A stretch of 64,000 nucleotides of DNA from Ptychodera flava (lineage: Eukaryota; Hemichordata; Enteropneusta; Ptychoderidae), in NCBI RefSeq assembly GCF_041260155.1, contig NW_027248279.1:650001-714000 (forward strand). The letters run 5' to 3'. Positions within the stretch are counted from its first letter, which is position 1. Each line of letters starts with the position of its first letter. Below the pieces are notes generated by a model that worked only from the letters and a program-made list of their open reading frames with translations, had not been told where the DNA came from and made no database searches. Shown here in pieces: positions 1 to 13,600 of this stretch. The position numbers and the translations under genes are program-made.

Positions 1-245
1 GTTATTCAAATTACAAAAACGCGCTATGCGTATTATGATGGGCACTAAGTGTACTTATCATACCAATGGACTTTTTTAGTTCGCTGCATGTCATGACTTT
101 ACCTGATACAATTTTATACAAAAATATGTGTTTAGTGTTTCAATCCTTGAAAGGTATAGCCCTATTGTACATGACGAAATGTTCAAATAAGCCAATCAGC
201 GCCACAGCCGTGTGAACAGAGCTAGATCCTAACATAAACTTGGCA
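1..245 (+). mobile_element. LINE remnant (C-terminal RT region and 3' end)
   Basis: Translation of the first 200 bases gives LFKLQKRAMRI, then a conserved-looking HTNGLF and an LERYSP stretch, interrupted by stops. This resembles the C-terminal tail of reverse transcriptases of non-LTR elements, where the LQKRAIRI motif is common. The remnant ends near a short motif, CATCCCTAGATCCAAA (about 244-259), directly before a long GTAT microsatellite. The same motif sits at about 7,205-7,220 before another microsatellite of this type. It is an old 5'-truncated copy that also runs off the window; the clade cannot be fixed. Confidence 0.55.
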
Positions 246-299
246 TCCCTAGATCCAAAATGATTTTAAAAAAAACCAGTTGGTCTGTATAAGTTGTAT

Positions 300-448
300 A
301 TATGTATGTATGTATAGATGGATGGATGGATGGATGGATGGATGGATATATGTATGTATGTTTATGTATGTATGTATGTATGTATGTATGTATGTATGTA
401 TGTATGTATGTATGTATGTATGTATGTATGTATGTATGTATGTATGTA

Positions 449-479
<31 letters not shown>

Positions 480-641
480 ATGTATGTATGTATGTATGTA
501 TGTATGTATGTATGTATGTATGTATGTATGTATGTATGTATGTATGTATGTATGTATGTATGTATGTATGTATGTATGTATGTATGTATGTATGTATGTA
601 TGTATGTATGTATGTATGTATGTTATGTATGTATGCATGTA
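300..641. repeat. (GTAT)n microsatellite with a GGAT block
   Basis: Almost pure GTAT/ATGT tetranucleotide repeat with a GGAT block near 318-348 and a short GT run near 450. It lies in the intron just before an Ig exon of gene A. The paralogous intron of gene B has a GTAT tract in the same place (41,588-41,838), so the tract or its seed predates the duplication. Long open frames here (MYVC or HTYI repeats) are translation artefacts. Confidence 0.97.
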
Positions 642-691
642 AACATGTATGTGTGTATGTCTATGATATTTAAATTTTTATTTTACAATAG

Positions 692-1024
692 TTGCACCTG
701 ACCAACCTAAACCATGCAAAACAAGTATCACAGGTTATTCAGATTACGTCATGGACAGTGAACTTCTTGAACTTAGCTGTATATCGTGCAGTGCAAATCC
801 AATCGCTGATATTGAATGGTTTAGTGATGACCTACTTGTGACGTCAGGCATCAGTGAAAGGGAGATTACTGAGGGACATTATAATGGTTATATATCGACT
901 GTGCGTCTGAGACGAAATGTCACCGCTACTGACCATGGAACCGAGTTCTGGTGTGTTGTATCGAGTAAAACCTACTTTCCAGATGAAGATTATCGCTCAC
1001 AAGTTTTGAAGTTGAATGTTTATT
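692..1024 (+). CDS. Gene A Ig exon (equivalent to Ig6 of gene B)
   Basis: One exon, phase 1 at both ends, encoding one Ig domain. It begins with the linker FAPDQPKPC and contains the B-strand Cys (LELSC), the core Trp (IEWF) and the F-strand Cys (TEFWC). The acceptor is TTTTACAATAG and the donor is TTATT|GTGAGT. The TGT at the donor is not a real Cys codon: after splicing, the codon is completed by the next exon to give Tyr. It matches exon 41899-42231 of gene B closely. Confidence 0.88.
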
Positions 1025-1553
1025 GTGAGTAACTCTTTCCATTCGTGACATGATACAATATTATTAACCCTTTGCATTTATCATATTTTGATATACCTTG
1101 ATTCTTCGTGAGATTTATATTTAAAACCTCTGACATCTTTTCTTCATCTTTCATCAAACCAAAGTCCCAAAAGAGAACCTGTTATGAAACTTGCCTTCCT
1201 ACTGTTGCTGTTCCTTACAGACACGCCTCATTCTATGGTAAGCTATGGTAACACTAATTCTACCACTGCGAATGCTGGGGAGACCGCTGTTCTTACTTGT
1301 AACGTCAGCAGCAACCCACGTGCCAATATCACATGGATTGACAATGCAGACAATGTTATCATAAATGATACTAGAGACTATCATTTACATGAAATATGGC
1401 TTGATACAATAATTCACAGCTATCTGACAATACATAATGTCAACAAGGACGCCAGTGGTCGGTACATCTGCCAAGCCAGTAACCAAGTAGGAAAAAAAGA
1501 AATTGAAATACAGCTACATGTTATCGGTGAGTTTTGATGGTGACGATGATAAA

Positions 1554-1607
<54 letters not shown>

Positions 1608-4600
1608 TGTTGTTGTTGTTGTTGTTGTCCTTGTTGTTGTTGTCGTTGCTGTTTCTATTGTTAGTGTATTAATGGTATTATTGATAGCTGCATTGCTGTA
1701 TATTTACGTTGTTGGAAAATCTTTATTTAACAATGTTAATTTACTTTTACATTAACCGAAAATAACTAAATGATTCATTTTCTTCCAGAGGAAGCAAGTT
1801 CGATTCTTCCTATCTCGGCATCAGTGTCTTCCGCTCTGCTTTTAATATTATTGGCGTTCGCGATCGTGTATGTACGTAAAAAGCGAAGAGGTCATGTGAC
1901 AACAAAAGGTGAACGATGCTTGTGTACATTTTACGATGAACTGATAATCAATTAGTCACATCTTTTCTTTAAAGTTGAATGTTGAGTTCAAGGTCACACG
2001 CAAGCCTACTAACACCAGAAGCAAGCATTTCCTTTAAAAGAATGGGGGACAAGAAGAGGGGTTGTAGCTGTGCGCATTTGTCACAAGCAGTCTTGTACAA
2101 TATTGAATAAAAAACATCGTAGCTAAACACAGCACTTTGTATTCGCCCGTTTTCAGCTGCAGGGTTTTATCGATTTAATGCCACTTATTTCTGCTGCATT
2201 GTGTACTTCGTATGTACGTGATCAGATGTACACAGCAAATGTTTGATCATTAACACCTTTTGCGCGTCGCTACGAATTTACAGCACTTTTAAATGGCCAA
2301 CGGATCTCTTGTCAGTGTATTAAAACTGATTTTTCATCAATAACGGACTTGAAACTATAAAACAGTATTTTGCTCACAAGGCTATGTCTAAAGTATTCAC
2401 AAAATGTAGCATGTTGACACAGAGCTATATTTATTTCCGTGGAAAAGATTAATGCAAGTTTTTTTGACCATTTGCCCGTATTGCTTCCAAGCGTTACTCG
2501 TTCAAAACAATAAACCGTACGAAGTTAAGCTGCCATTTATAAAGTAGCAATGGTTTTAAGTCACTGTGACTTTACCATCCTCAATAAATCGTGTTTTATT
2601 AGACTCATAACCCTTATAGTAGTTTCATCGGTTGTACGTTTGATGCAACAAAACAACCTTGAACACGGTGTTATACATATTAACTTCACATGTCTTTGTG
2701 TTTCTCTTTCTATGTTTCTCTCTTCAAGTGATAGGCGAAATCGATTTGGAAGGGTAATGTACAATTACTGTTCTAATACACCACTTATTCAGCGGTTACA
2801 TACAAGCAGAAATGAAACAGAGCATAATCTAATAAATGTAAAGGGAGGGGTTGTTGGAAATGCCTTTGTGCAACTTTCTTATTTGTGCACACTGTATCTC
2901 CAGCTCAGTTTATATAGATGCGTCAAGTTAAAAAAAACAAACTTAAACATTTACAGCGTACCGACTTCTACATTATGACAAAAGCGTTCTCACCTAGATG
3001 CAATGTTGACATTGGTCGTATATGTACTATACGGCTTTAAAGCGAAGTTTAGAAGAAGCAACCTTTCAAACTGAGTGCATAAAGTTAAAAGGTCACAAAT
3101 CATTCGTTTTTCTAGGCTTTGGCATTCTTTTGGCACTGTGATATTAGCGTTAAGTTGTTAATATACACCTGCTGAGATAAACTATAATGGTTTATAGGAT
3201 TCAATGACTTCCTATATTTGCCCTGGTAACGTAGTTTTATACGAGCTACTCATCTACTATGTTTGACATCTGATTGGGCCACTTACCCGCTGTAATTTTT
3301 TTTACATAAGTAGGTGTTTATGTCATAAATAAAATGTCATGCATAAAGAGCACATCAAGGTTTATATTTTCATTAAGAGGTTTTACTTCCACGCAATGGG
3401 TGCCTGTCGTGTCATTGGCTATTGTATTTGTTTCTAATGTAGAAACGTCTACGCAGAACTGTCACCCGTGTCAGCAAATCCCAGGATACCTGATAGTGGA
3501 AAATATATGTCCCTGTTGCATCGTAACAAGCAAAGTGAGTAATAGAAAGTGATTTCAATTTTAAAAAGTAACCCTTGATGTAAAATATAACATTGATTTG
3601 AGCAATTAAACGATGCAATAGGAAAACCAAAGTGTAAAAATATTTTTGTTCGTGTAATTGCCTATAGTTATTATGGTATGTAAGGTTGTGCTAGCATTTC
3701 ACTGTCATTACTAACATCGTGATATTATTAATTCAGATGAAAGGCAACGAATATGGAAAAAACGTTACAAAAATGAGAAAATTGGCGCGCTCACATCATT
3801 ACCAAATGCAATAGAAGCTCCCTAACTGCTTAAAGCTACTTGTATGTTCCCTGAAAATACAATAATACTACTGTAAAATTACATAACTTGAGAAATTATC
3901 ATTCTTTTATGTTACATAAGGCGAAACCGTCGATGGACAGATGAATCTAGCAATGGAAGTAAGTACTTTACAGAAACTTAAGATTTATTCTAAACTTTAA
4001 ATATTTTTGTACTTGGTTTGCAAATAGTAATACACCGTCCTGTTGAATCCTGTTTTGTTTTATAGGTTAGGAGGCAAAATTCATTTTTAAATGCGTTAGT
4101 ATTTTTCTAAGCTGACACACAACGGCATTTGAAATTTTACATCTAGAAAAAGTGATTAATACGTAGGTATTTTGGAAGCATGTCGTCAAACTAGTGCCAA
4201 AGTGCATATCATTTTGTATTTGCGTCGTGCGGCATAAATTTTAACTTGTAAGTATAACCATCCTTACTGCATTTCTATACGTAACTGTAGCATACAGGCG
4301 GGAGAAGCAACGAGGTATCAAGGGAATCAATAACGTTTGTGCAGGACATATCTGTCGGTGTATTCACTAATCTCGTCAAGGGAGAAATGGTCTTATCTGA
4401 GAGAAGTAAACAGGTCGTGACTGTGAAAGTACTCTTAGGTACAGCTATCTCTAATTTTGTATATTTTACACGAAGAAAGTGACAATATGCCTGATTATGC
4501 TATCGTGTATTGCCAGAATATGATCCATGCATGCACATGACATATCAAGTGACACAGAAAAACAGTTAATATTAAACACTGATTATAATTGCAAAACAAT

Positions 4601-7600
4601 TCAAAATTTAGATTTCATTTGTAAATAATTTAACCTATTTTCTCCTGCGAAAGTAACATAGACAGTGAGATTCCCTGGCTGCGATGAGATTTAATCAAGT
4701 TTAATGAATCTCACTACAGACTGTAACAATATGAGATGAACAATTATTTTGTAATCTCATAGCTACCTAAACAGGCACTGGTTTTGCCCTTATATAATAA
4801 AGTATTCTTTTTTCATGAGTAGATGAATCGAATAGCGAATTGGAAAAGTGTGTTCTTTGCGAAATACTGTTCTTTAAAGAAATTGCCATCCATGAAAACG
4901 TTATCAGTATGCTGGGATACATTACGGCGAAAGGTGGGTCGCCTTCTTTGAGCAAATTAGCGTGTGTATTGAATGTTACTAATAAAATGTTCTATAGCAT
5001 GACATAAACAGAAAATAGATCAAAGTGCAATTTTACACGCACCACAAACGAAACTACAAATTGTCACAAAATACTGAGATCTATTTCTCTATATCATACA
5101 TGACAGACATTGTCCTTGACACTTATAGAAGAGGACAGTGCCGAAGCGTCTGATTTTTGATGCAACGCTGCCCTGTAGTTTGCTAATGACCTTCTTTCAA
5201 ATTGTTACGTATTTTTATCTAGAGATAAAAATCGCTCGATTTTGACCATTGCATTAATTTTCAACTGTGTTTTCATTATATTTCGCTTCAAATGAAAATG
5301 TAAATTATGCCTACCACAACATCTTTCTAATACAATTAAATCGTTTATCGATACATCTTCATATCTTTACATACAGCTCCGTTGTGTATTGTTTTTGAAT
5401 ATTGTCCCTATGGAAACTTGAAGGATTTCTTACTTGACCTCCAAAAGGAGGTCAAAAAGTTGGACGAAGACGAACTGGAAGAGAGCACCGCTGATCTGCT
5501 GATTCACTTTGCCTCACAAATTGCCAATGGAATGGCCTTTCTGGAAAAGATAGGGGTAAGTTTCGACTTGATCTTTGCATCAAATAGTGTATCAGGAGAC
5601 CTTGTATATTTTTGTCAGTCTTCTTCATTTGTCTGTTTGTCTGTCTCTTGCAGTGTGTTCATCGAGCGCTAGCCGCAAAGAGTGTTCACGTAGGACACGG
5701 AAAGGTCTGTAAAATAGCTGAATTTGGTTTCTCCAGCAAGGCCATGGATGTGAACACGTATGAGAAACTGACAAAGGTAAAATAATTTTTAGAGGATGGA
5801 TGGATGGATGGATGGATGGATTATTGATGGATGGATGGATGGATGGATGGATGGATGAACTATGTATCATTTCCTCCTCAAGCAATGCCTACATTAATTC
5901 AAACACGATAGAATATGAGATGGAATAAAGCCGTAGGAACGGATAGAACCTCACTAGTAGAAGTATAAAGCGGTTAGTTTGAAACAATCTTTTATATGTT
6001 CGTGATGTCTTCAAGCGTCTTTTCTAAAGAACTCGTTCTCGTTGTCTTCATTGTCTCATTTGTGAATTTACTTAGTTTTGTGATCAAACGCATGCCATTG
6101 TTCTTTTAGGGTCGCATTCCTATTCGTTGGATGGCCTTAGAATCGATCCTTCAATGTGTGTATACGACCAAGACTGATGTGTGGTCATATGGCATTGTGT
6201 TATGGGAAATATTTAGTTTCGGTAAGAAAATGTACGATATTCTGAGTCAGTAATATTATTTTTACAGTGTAGTGTCATGGTTTTCAAAAGAAAAAAATGT
6301 TACCTCTTTCTTTGTATACATCCTTTCGTTTTTATGTCCATTATACAAATGCTACTGCACCATAGTGTATGTACTATGGCAACACTGTCTTTGCATATTG
6401 ATATAATTGTGCACCATCCACTACGACACATAGACGCGAGAGTTCCGAATGTTTTACTTTCTAACTAAAGGTTCAGCTGTAGGTAACGCGCACGTCTTCG
6501 CTTGCCAGTGTCTCTTGTCAGGGCAGACTGATGGCCCTCGAAATCAGATCTTGGCAGAACTAGTCGTCAAATGGTGTTTTTTACACTTCAGTGCACTCGT
6601 TAGCATTGTACTGGTCAAGTTTCCGAGTTACGTCATGTTTCCAAAAAGACAACATACATCGGCAAGAGCCTCGAAGACGATAAGCTCGTCGATTTCTCGC
6701 ACCCAGGTCGCAGTTGCACACTTTGCATTATGTCAGCGCTGTCTTGCATCCCCTTGTTTATGTGACCTGTGCAACACGCTGTAAATGGTCCGCAGAGTTT
6801 GAAACTCCTTCCGACTTCTGTTAGACAACAGCAGGTGGTTTTCTCACGGCTAAGTTAGAGGGCAATGTAGTCGAACTTGTGAAGGGCGATGGTAGACGAA
6901 GTGCATATATGTATATGGTTTACACAAAGTGGGGAAGTAGTAAGTAATTAATGAATTCATCTCGATTCAGGTAATAAGCCGTATCCAGACATGCCAATTA
7001 AAGATGTTATCCGGGAACTTCGGCACGGTTACAGGTTGCCTGCACCGAAACATGCAGATGAAATGATGTGAGTGTTAAACGTACCAGCATGCTAAAATTA
7101 CTTCAAGTACAAATTAATGATATCTATTACTGAAATTCTGTGAGTCCTGCAATCCTCAGACAGAAGTAAGAAGACAGAGATCGCGCCAAAAAATAAGCTC
7201 GACATCCCTAGATCCAAACTGAATGTTTTTTAAAAACACAACATACATACATACAAACATACATACATACATACATACATACATACATACATACATACAT
7301 ACATACATACATACATACATACATACATACATACATACATACATACATACATACATACATACATACATACATACATACATACATACATACATACATACAT
7401 ACATACATACATACATACATACATACATACATACATACATGCATGCATACATATATACATGCATGCATGCATGCATGCATGCATGCATGCATGCATGCAT
7501 AAATACATACATACATACATACATACATACATACATACTGTTACGTGCAGAGAAAACGAACAAAAGGGTGAACTCAGCAGTTAACGTTTAAACAAAATTT

Positions 7601-10600
7601 ATTACGAAAATAAATTAATTGCTAAGTCAGGGATAGAGTACAAGCTTTAAAATTGTACAGACTACTTATCTCAGCTGGGACGGCAAAGCTCCAGTCTCAG
7701 AGTTGTAACAGTCAGTCGGATGAATGAACAGTCCTTTGGTTTGCAGGCTTGAAGCTACACAAAGTCCACAGTATAAATCCAGCGTTGACAGTGAAGGTCT
7801 TGAAAAGTCTTGAGAATGACTACTGCTGGAGTTTAGTAACACACAAGAGACACGATCCCAAAAGTCTGACTGGAAGCTGTGCACGTCCCTTTTATAAAGG
7901 CATATAAGAACAATCTAGAACTTTTATTGACATGCTAATTACTGTTCTAAAATTATCTCCCTTACACAACTAATCAACTTTCCAGAACATTCCAAACATG
8001 ACTAATTGAATTCAAGGTTGTGAGGTCATCAAGGGCAGTGACCTTGAGAATGTTCTAGACTAATTGAACTCAGGTCATGATGATGTGGGGGGAATGACCT
8101 ACATAACACACCCCCTCTTCAAAAAAAGAAAATTTTTCAAAGAAAAATCTTTCTTTTACAAATGTAATCTTGAAAAGGATTTAAGTACTCAAATTTTGTT
8201 TTACTCTAAAGTAAAGTTTCTTGAAAGTGAACAACAATAAAATTTCTTGAAAGTGAACAACAATAAACTCTAAATACGAGAGAGACAGTCTGCAATTAAA
8301 TTGTCTCTGCCTTTGATATGTCTAATGTCAAGATTAAACTCCTGTAACATTAAACTCCATCTTAGCAATCTCTGATTTTTGCCTTTAAATTTCTGTAGAA
8401 AGACAAGAGGGTTGTGATCAATATAAACCACTATTGGCTGATTTGAAGAAGTAACATAAACTTCAAAATGCTGTAAAGCTAATATCAAAGATAAACACTC
8501 TTTTTCAATTGTAGAGTAGTTTCTCTGGGATTTTTTAATTTGCGTGAAAAATAGCAAACAGGATGATCTATACCATGACTATCCTCTTGCAATAAAACAG
8601 CACCAGCAGCCGTATCACTAGCATCTACAGCTAATTTGAATGGCAAAGTGAAATCTGGTGCAGACAACACTGGGCACTTTGCAGTATGGCTTTAAGTGTA
8701 TCAAATGCCTGTTGGCATTGCTCTGACCAAACAAACTTTACTTTCTTTTTAAGTAAGTTAGTCAAAGGCTCAGTAATTGTGGAGAAATTTGGACAGAATT
8801 TTCTGTAGTAACCAGCCATACCGAGAAAGCGCATCAGTTGTCGTTTGCAGTTTGGTATGGAAAACTTGAAATGGCACTGATTTTGGCATCAACAGGTTTT
8901 ACCTCACCCTGTCCTACAGTATGTCCGAGGTAAGTTACCCTCGCCCAACCAAACTCAGATTTGGCAAGGTTGACAGTCAACATTGCTTTACTCAGTCTCT
9001 CGAAGAACTTCCGCATGAGCTTAATGTGTTCCTCCCAGGTGTCACTATACAGGATGACGTCGTCAACGTAAGCTGCACACCCGTCTAGCCCGGATATGAC
9101 GTCTTGATCATCCGTTGGAACGTTGCCGGAGAGTTCTTCATTCCGAATGGCATCACCTTGTACTGGAACAATCCGTCTGGTGTAACAAAGGCGGATATTT
9201 CACGAGCACGATCCGTCAGAGGGACTTGCCAAAATCCCTTCAGTAGGTCAAATTTCGTCACATACTTGGCTTTTCCCACTCGGTCGATGCAGTCATCAAT
9301 CCTCGGGATTGGGAAAGTGTCTGTCTTTGTTAAAGTGTTGACCTTCCTAAAGTCCGTGCACATACGATAACTGTGATCTGATTTGGGAACAAGTATGCAC
9401 GGCGAACTCCAGTTACTTTTACTGGGTTCAATAAAGTCATTGTCCAGCAGGTATTTGACTTCTTCCTGGAGATATTTCGCTTTTGTTGGATTCAGTCTGT
9501 ATGGTGTGTTGTTTTACAGGCTTACTGTCCCCAACATCAACGTCATGATAGATGACGTTTGTCCTCGTTGGAACATCTTGAAACAGGTGTTTATATTCGT
9601 GGAGCAGTTCTTTCACCTGTTGTTGTTGTTCTGGCTGGAGGTGTGCCAACTTTGTAGACTCCAGCTTCTCCAGGATTTCTGAGTTCTGAAGCTTGACCGA
9701 GCCCAGCTTTGAGTTTAGAGTATTTTCACTCAAGTCAGTTTCAGTATCACTATCTTCATAATGGTTTGAACTGACTGCACTGACAGGCTGAGTTATAGTA
9801 GGATTATCCCTATCCAAATATGGCTTAAGCATATTTATGTGACATAGCTGTTTTTGTTTTCGCCTGTCAGGTGTTATTATGATGTAATTTAAATCACTCA
9901 ATTTCTTATCAATTAGATATGGCCCAAAGTAACGAGCATGGAGTGGTTTGCCAGGAATCGGAAGTAGAACAAGAACCTTTTGACCTGGTTCAAACTTCCG
10001 TTTTGAGGTGCTTTTATCATATTTGATTTTCATTGACTGCTGAGATGACTCAAGATTTTCTCTGGCTAATTCACATGCTTTAGAGAGTTTCGTACGAAAA
10101 TCTGACACATATTGCAAAATATTCAGACAATCATCATCGTCTGATAGGAATTTCTCTTTAACGAGCTTAAGTGGGCCACGGACTGTATGTCCAAATACAA
10201 GCTCAAATGGGCTAAAACCAAGAGACTCCTGAATTGACTCTCTAACAGCAAAGAGCAGAAAATGAATTCCTTCATCCCACTGCTTCTCTGTATCGAAACA
10301 GTAGGTCCTAATCATGGTTTTCAAAGTTTGATGAAATCGCTCAAGAGCACCCTGACTTTCTGGATGATAGGCGGATGACCTATACTGTTTAATGCCTAGC
10401 TGATCCATTACTTGTTGAAAAATACCAGACATAAAGTTGGAGCCTTGATCGGACTGGACACATTTAGGGAGGCCAAATAAAGTGAAAATTTGACTAAAGC
10501 TCTCACTATAGTCTTTGTCTTTATGTTTCTCAGTGGTATGGCTTCTGGAAACCGAGTTGATGTACACATAATTGTCAACATGTACTCATTTCCTGATCTT

Positions 10601-13600
10601 GTTTTTGGTAGGGGCCCAACACAGTCTATTAGAATCCTACTAAATGGTTCTTGAAATGCAGGAATTGGCTGTAAAGGGGCCTTTGGAATGGTCTGATTCG
10701 GCTTTCCTACCATTTGACATGTGTGACAAGTTTTACAGAAATGTGCTACATCCTGCCTGAGATTAGGCCAATAAAAGTGACTGAGAATTTTATGATAAGT
10801 TTTCCTGACTCCTAAGTGACCAGCCCAGGGCGTTTCATGGGCCAGGCGCAATATTTCAGCACGGTAGGGCTTTGGAACCACATTTGATGTTTTATAGCCC
10901 AATCGTCATCAACCAAAACATCTGGAGGTCTCCATTTACGCATGAGAATACCAGATTTTGTATAATAGGAAACAGAGCTATCTGAAGTTTTATCTTCATC
11001 ATCTACCTGTCAAACAAAGACAAAATATCTGGGTCTTTGTGTTGTTCTGCAATGAGATTTGATCTAGAAAATGTCTGACTTTGGTCAGCAGAAGTTTTAC
11101 TGGAAGTTTCAAATCCACGAGGGATAACGGAATGATCCGTGTCAAACACCTGACTGAGAAAGGTGTCATTTAAGTCAACATCTGTGACATTATTTTTGAG
11201 AGTATTTTGATTCTCGGAAGTTTTCTTTGACATGGCTCGAGTAATCGCACACGAAGGGAAAAGGCCCGGAATTTCTTCCTCTATTGGCTCTGGATTCTGA
11301 TCTAAACTAGGATTATCAGTCACAAGTGGATTAGTAATGACCTTGTCCCCAGCAAGGTCGTTTCCAAGAAGAAGGTGAATCCCTTCAAAAGGCAAAAAAG
11401 GCCTAATACCTAAAGTCACAGGTCCAGAAACAAAGTCCGAAGACAAATAGACATTATGGAGAGGAACAGGAATGTAGTCATTACAATCTACCCCCTTAAT
11501 AAGAACTTTAGAACCTGAAAATGACTTTTCAGAAAACGGCAGGGTATCTGCCAACAAAAGAGACTGGGAAGCCCCGGTATCTCTTAAAATTTTGACAGGG
11601 GTAGCGGAAGAAAAATCACTAGAAAGTGATATAAAACCATCATGAATAAATGGTTCGAAAATACCCATAATGCTATCTTGTGAAGAATTGACCTTGACCT
11701 CATTAATTGGGGATAAGAGGGGTTTAACCTCAGAAAATGTGTTGCACACATTATTAGACTCTAATTGAGTTGATGAAGAAATAAAGCCGGTGGGCTTAGA
11801 TCCACTTTGACCACTTGACCTTCACGTTTTCTTTTCAATTTGAAACATCTGACATTAAATGGCCGTCTTTCTTGCAATAATTACAAGAAAGTGTACCGAA
11901 CTGTTTGTCAGAAGGAGATTGAGACTTGGGATCTGATGATGTGGAGGTGTTACTTGAATTTTGTGAACTGTTGTCATTTGATTTCCTACTGTCCTTTGAA
12001 AAATTCTTGGATGAAAAGGAGGAGTTAAATTTACCTGCATTGTTCTGTATGAAAAGGACTGGGATGGTTTGCTGAGAAATGAAGATTTGTGGGTCAATGA
12101 ATAATCATCGGCCAAACGTGCAGCAACCTCCAATGTATCTGCCTTTTGTTCATTGATAAACGTCTTGATGTCACTCCGAATGCACCTTTTAAATTCCTCA
12201 ATCAAAACGAGCTGTCGTAATTTGTCATAATTCTGACTGACCTTTCAGAAGAACACCAACGATCAAACAGTTGTTCTTTTGTTCGAGCAAATTCAACGTA
12301 AGTTTGATCTTTCACCTTCTCACAATCCCTAAATTTCTGACGATAAGCTTCAGGCACCACTCATAGCCCTTGAGAATTAATTCCTTCACAGAATCATAAT
12401 TTGAAGCCTGCTCTACTGACAACTGAATGTAAATTTCTCTGGCTTTACCCACCAAAGCACTCTGCAAAAGCATAGACCAGGACTCCTTAGGCCAATTCAG
12501 ACTCTGAGCAATTTTCTCAAAATGAAGGAAATATTTATCAACATCCTTTTCTTGGAAAGGGGGAACTAACCTGAAATGCTTAGTGATGTCAAACTTGTCT
12601 GAAGGGAAGAATTTTCCTGACTGTCCAAGCTCTAAACGTTCATTTCTAACTGCAGTCGGTGTTCTGCTAATTCTCTTTCCTTTTCTTTTTCCTCTCTTTC
12701 TTTCTCCCTTTGTCTTTCTTCCATTTGCAATTCTTTTTCTTTCATTTCCAATTCCCTCTCTTTCTGTCTTTCTTCCATTTCTAACTGCATTTGTAGTTTT
12801 TCTTTTTCTAATGCCTGTCTCTCCTTTTCCATTTGTAATTCTTTTTCTTTCATTTGTAATTCTTTTTCTTTTTCTAATGCCAATTTTTTTAGCTCGAAAT
12901 CTGCCTGTATTTCTAATTCCAATTTTTTGAGTTCGAAGGAAGACTCAGGCTCATAATCTTTTAAGGCAGACTCCTCAAAATGGCCAGAATTAACTAAATG
13001 TTTTGCAATCTTGAACTGTATTTCTCGCTTGCGCATAGATCTTTTGACATCTACTTTAAGGAAATTGGCCAGTGCTATGAGGTTGTCTTTTCTGAGGGAA
13101 TTAAATGTGTCCTGATCAAGGTCATCCATAAATTCGTCTGGCTTGAATTCCGCCATGATTGAATTTCGCTGAGTTCACAGTATACAGTAGTTTTGAAAAG
13201 GTAGGCAAATGTTGTCAAACGGCTCAAATATTCGTCTCCCGGACGAGCCCCCAATTTGTTACGTGCAGAGAAAACGAACAAAAGGTGAACTCAGCAGTTA
13301 ACGTTTAAACAAAATTTATTACGAAAATAAAACTAATTGCTAAGTCAGGGATAGAGTACAAGCTTTAAAAGTGTACAGACTACTTATCTCAGCTGGGACG
13401 GCAAAGCTCCAGTCTCAGAGTTGTAACAGTCAGTCGGATGAATGAACAGTCCTTTGGTTTGCAGGCTTGAAGCTACACAAAGTCCACAGTATAAATCCAG
13501 CGTTGACAGTGAAGGTCTTGAAAAGTCTTGAGAATGACTACTGCTGGAGTTTAGTAACACACAAGAGACACGATCCCAAAAGTCTGACTGGAAGCTGTGC

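Noticed and set aside
249-701. Long open frames of MYVC or HTYI repeats here and at 7,156-7,591, 13,746-14,263, 41,497-41,904 and 48,156-48,467
   Set aside because: They are translations of GTAT/CATA microsatellites, which lack stops in all frames.
1018-1030. Apparent C-terminal VYC in each Ig open frame
   Set aside because: The Cys codon is made from the GT donor; after splicing the residue is Phe or Tyr.
1534-1755. 73-codon Ile/Val-rich hydrophobic open frame
   Set aside because: It translates (ATT)n/(GTT)n intron sequence, not a membrane protein.
3443-3534. Alternative open frame ([11 protein letters not shown]) in the juxtamembrane exon
   Set aside because: Less conserved between the paralogues and does not keep the reading frame into the next exons.
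4298-4438. Acceptor at 4,296-4,297 for the first kinase exon of gene A (and 45,641-45,642 in B)
   Set aside because: It breaks the phase from the preceding exon; the upstream ACTGTAG acceptor keeps phase in both genes.
9104-9682. Plus-strand open frames of 88-99 codons inside the LTR element
   Set aside because: Shadows opposite the element's own coding strand.
12583-12930. Plus-strand Phe/Leu/Ser-rich 115-codon frame resembling a membrane protein
   Set aside because: Reverse reading of the Glu/Lys-rich coiled coil of the element's gag region.
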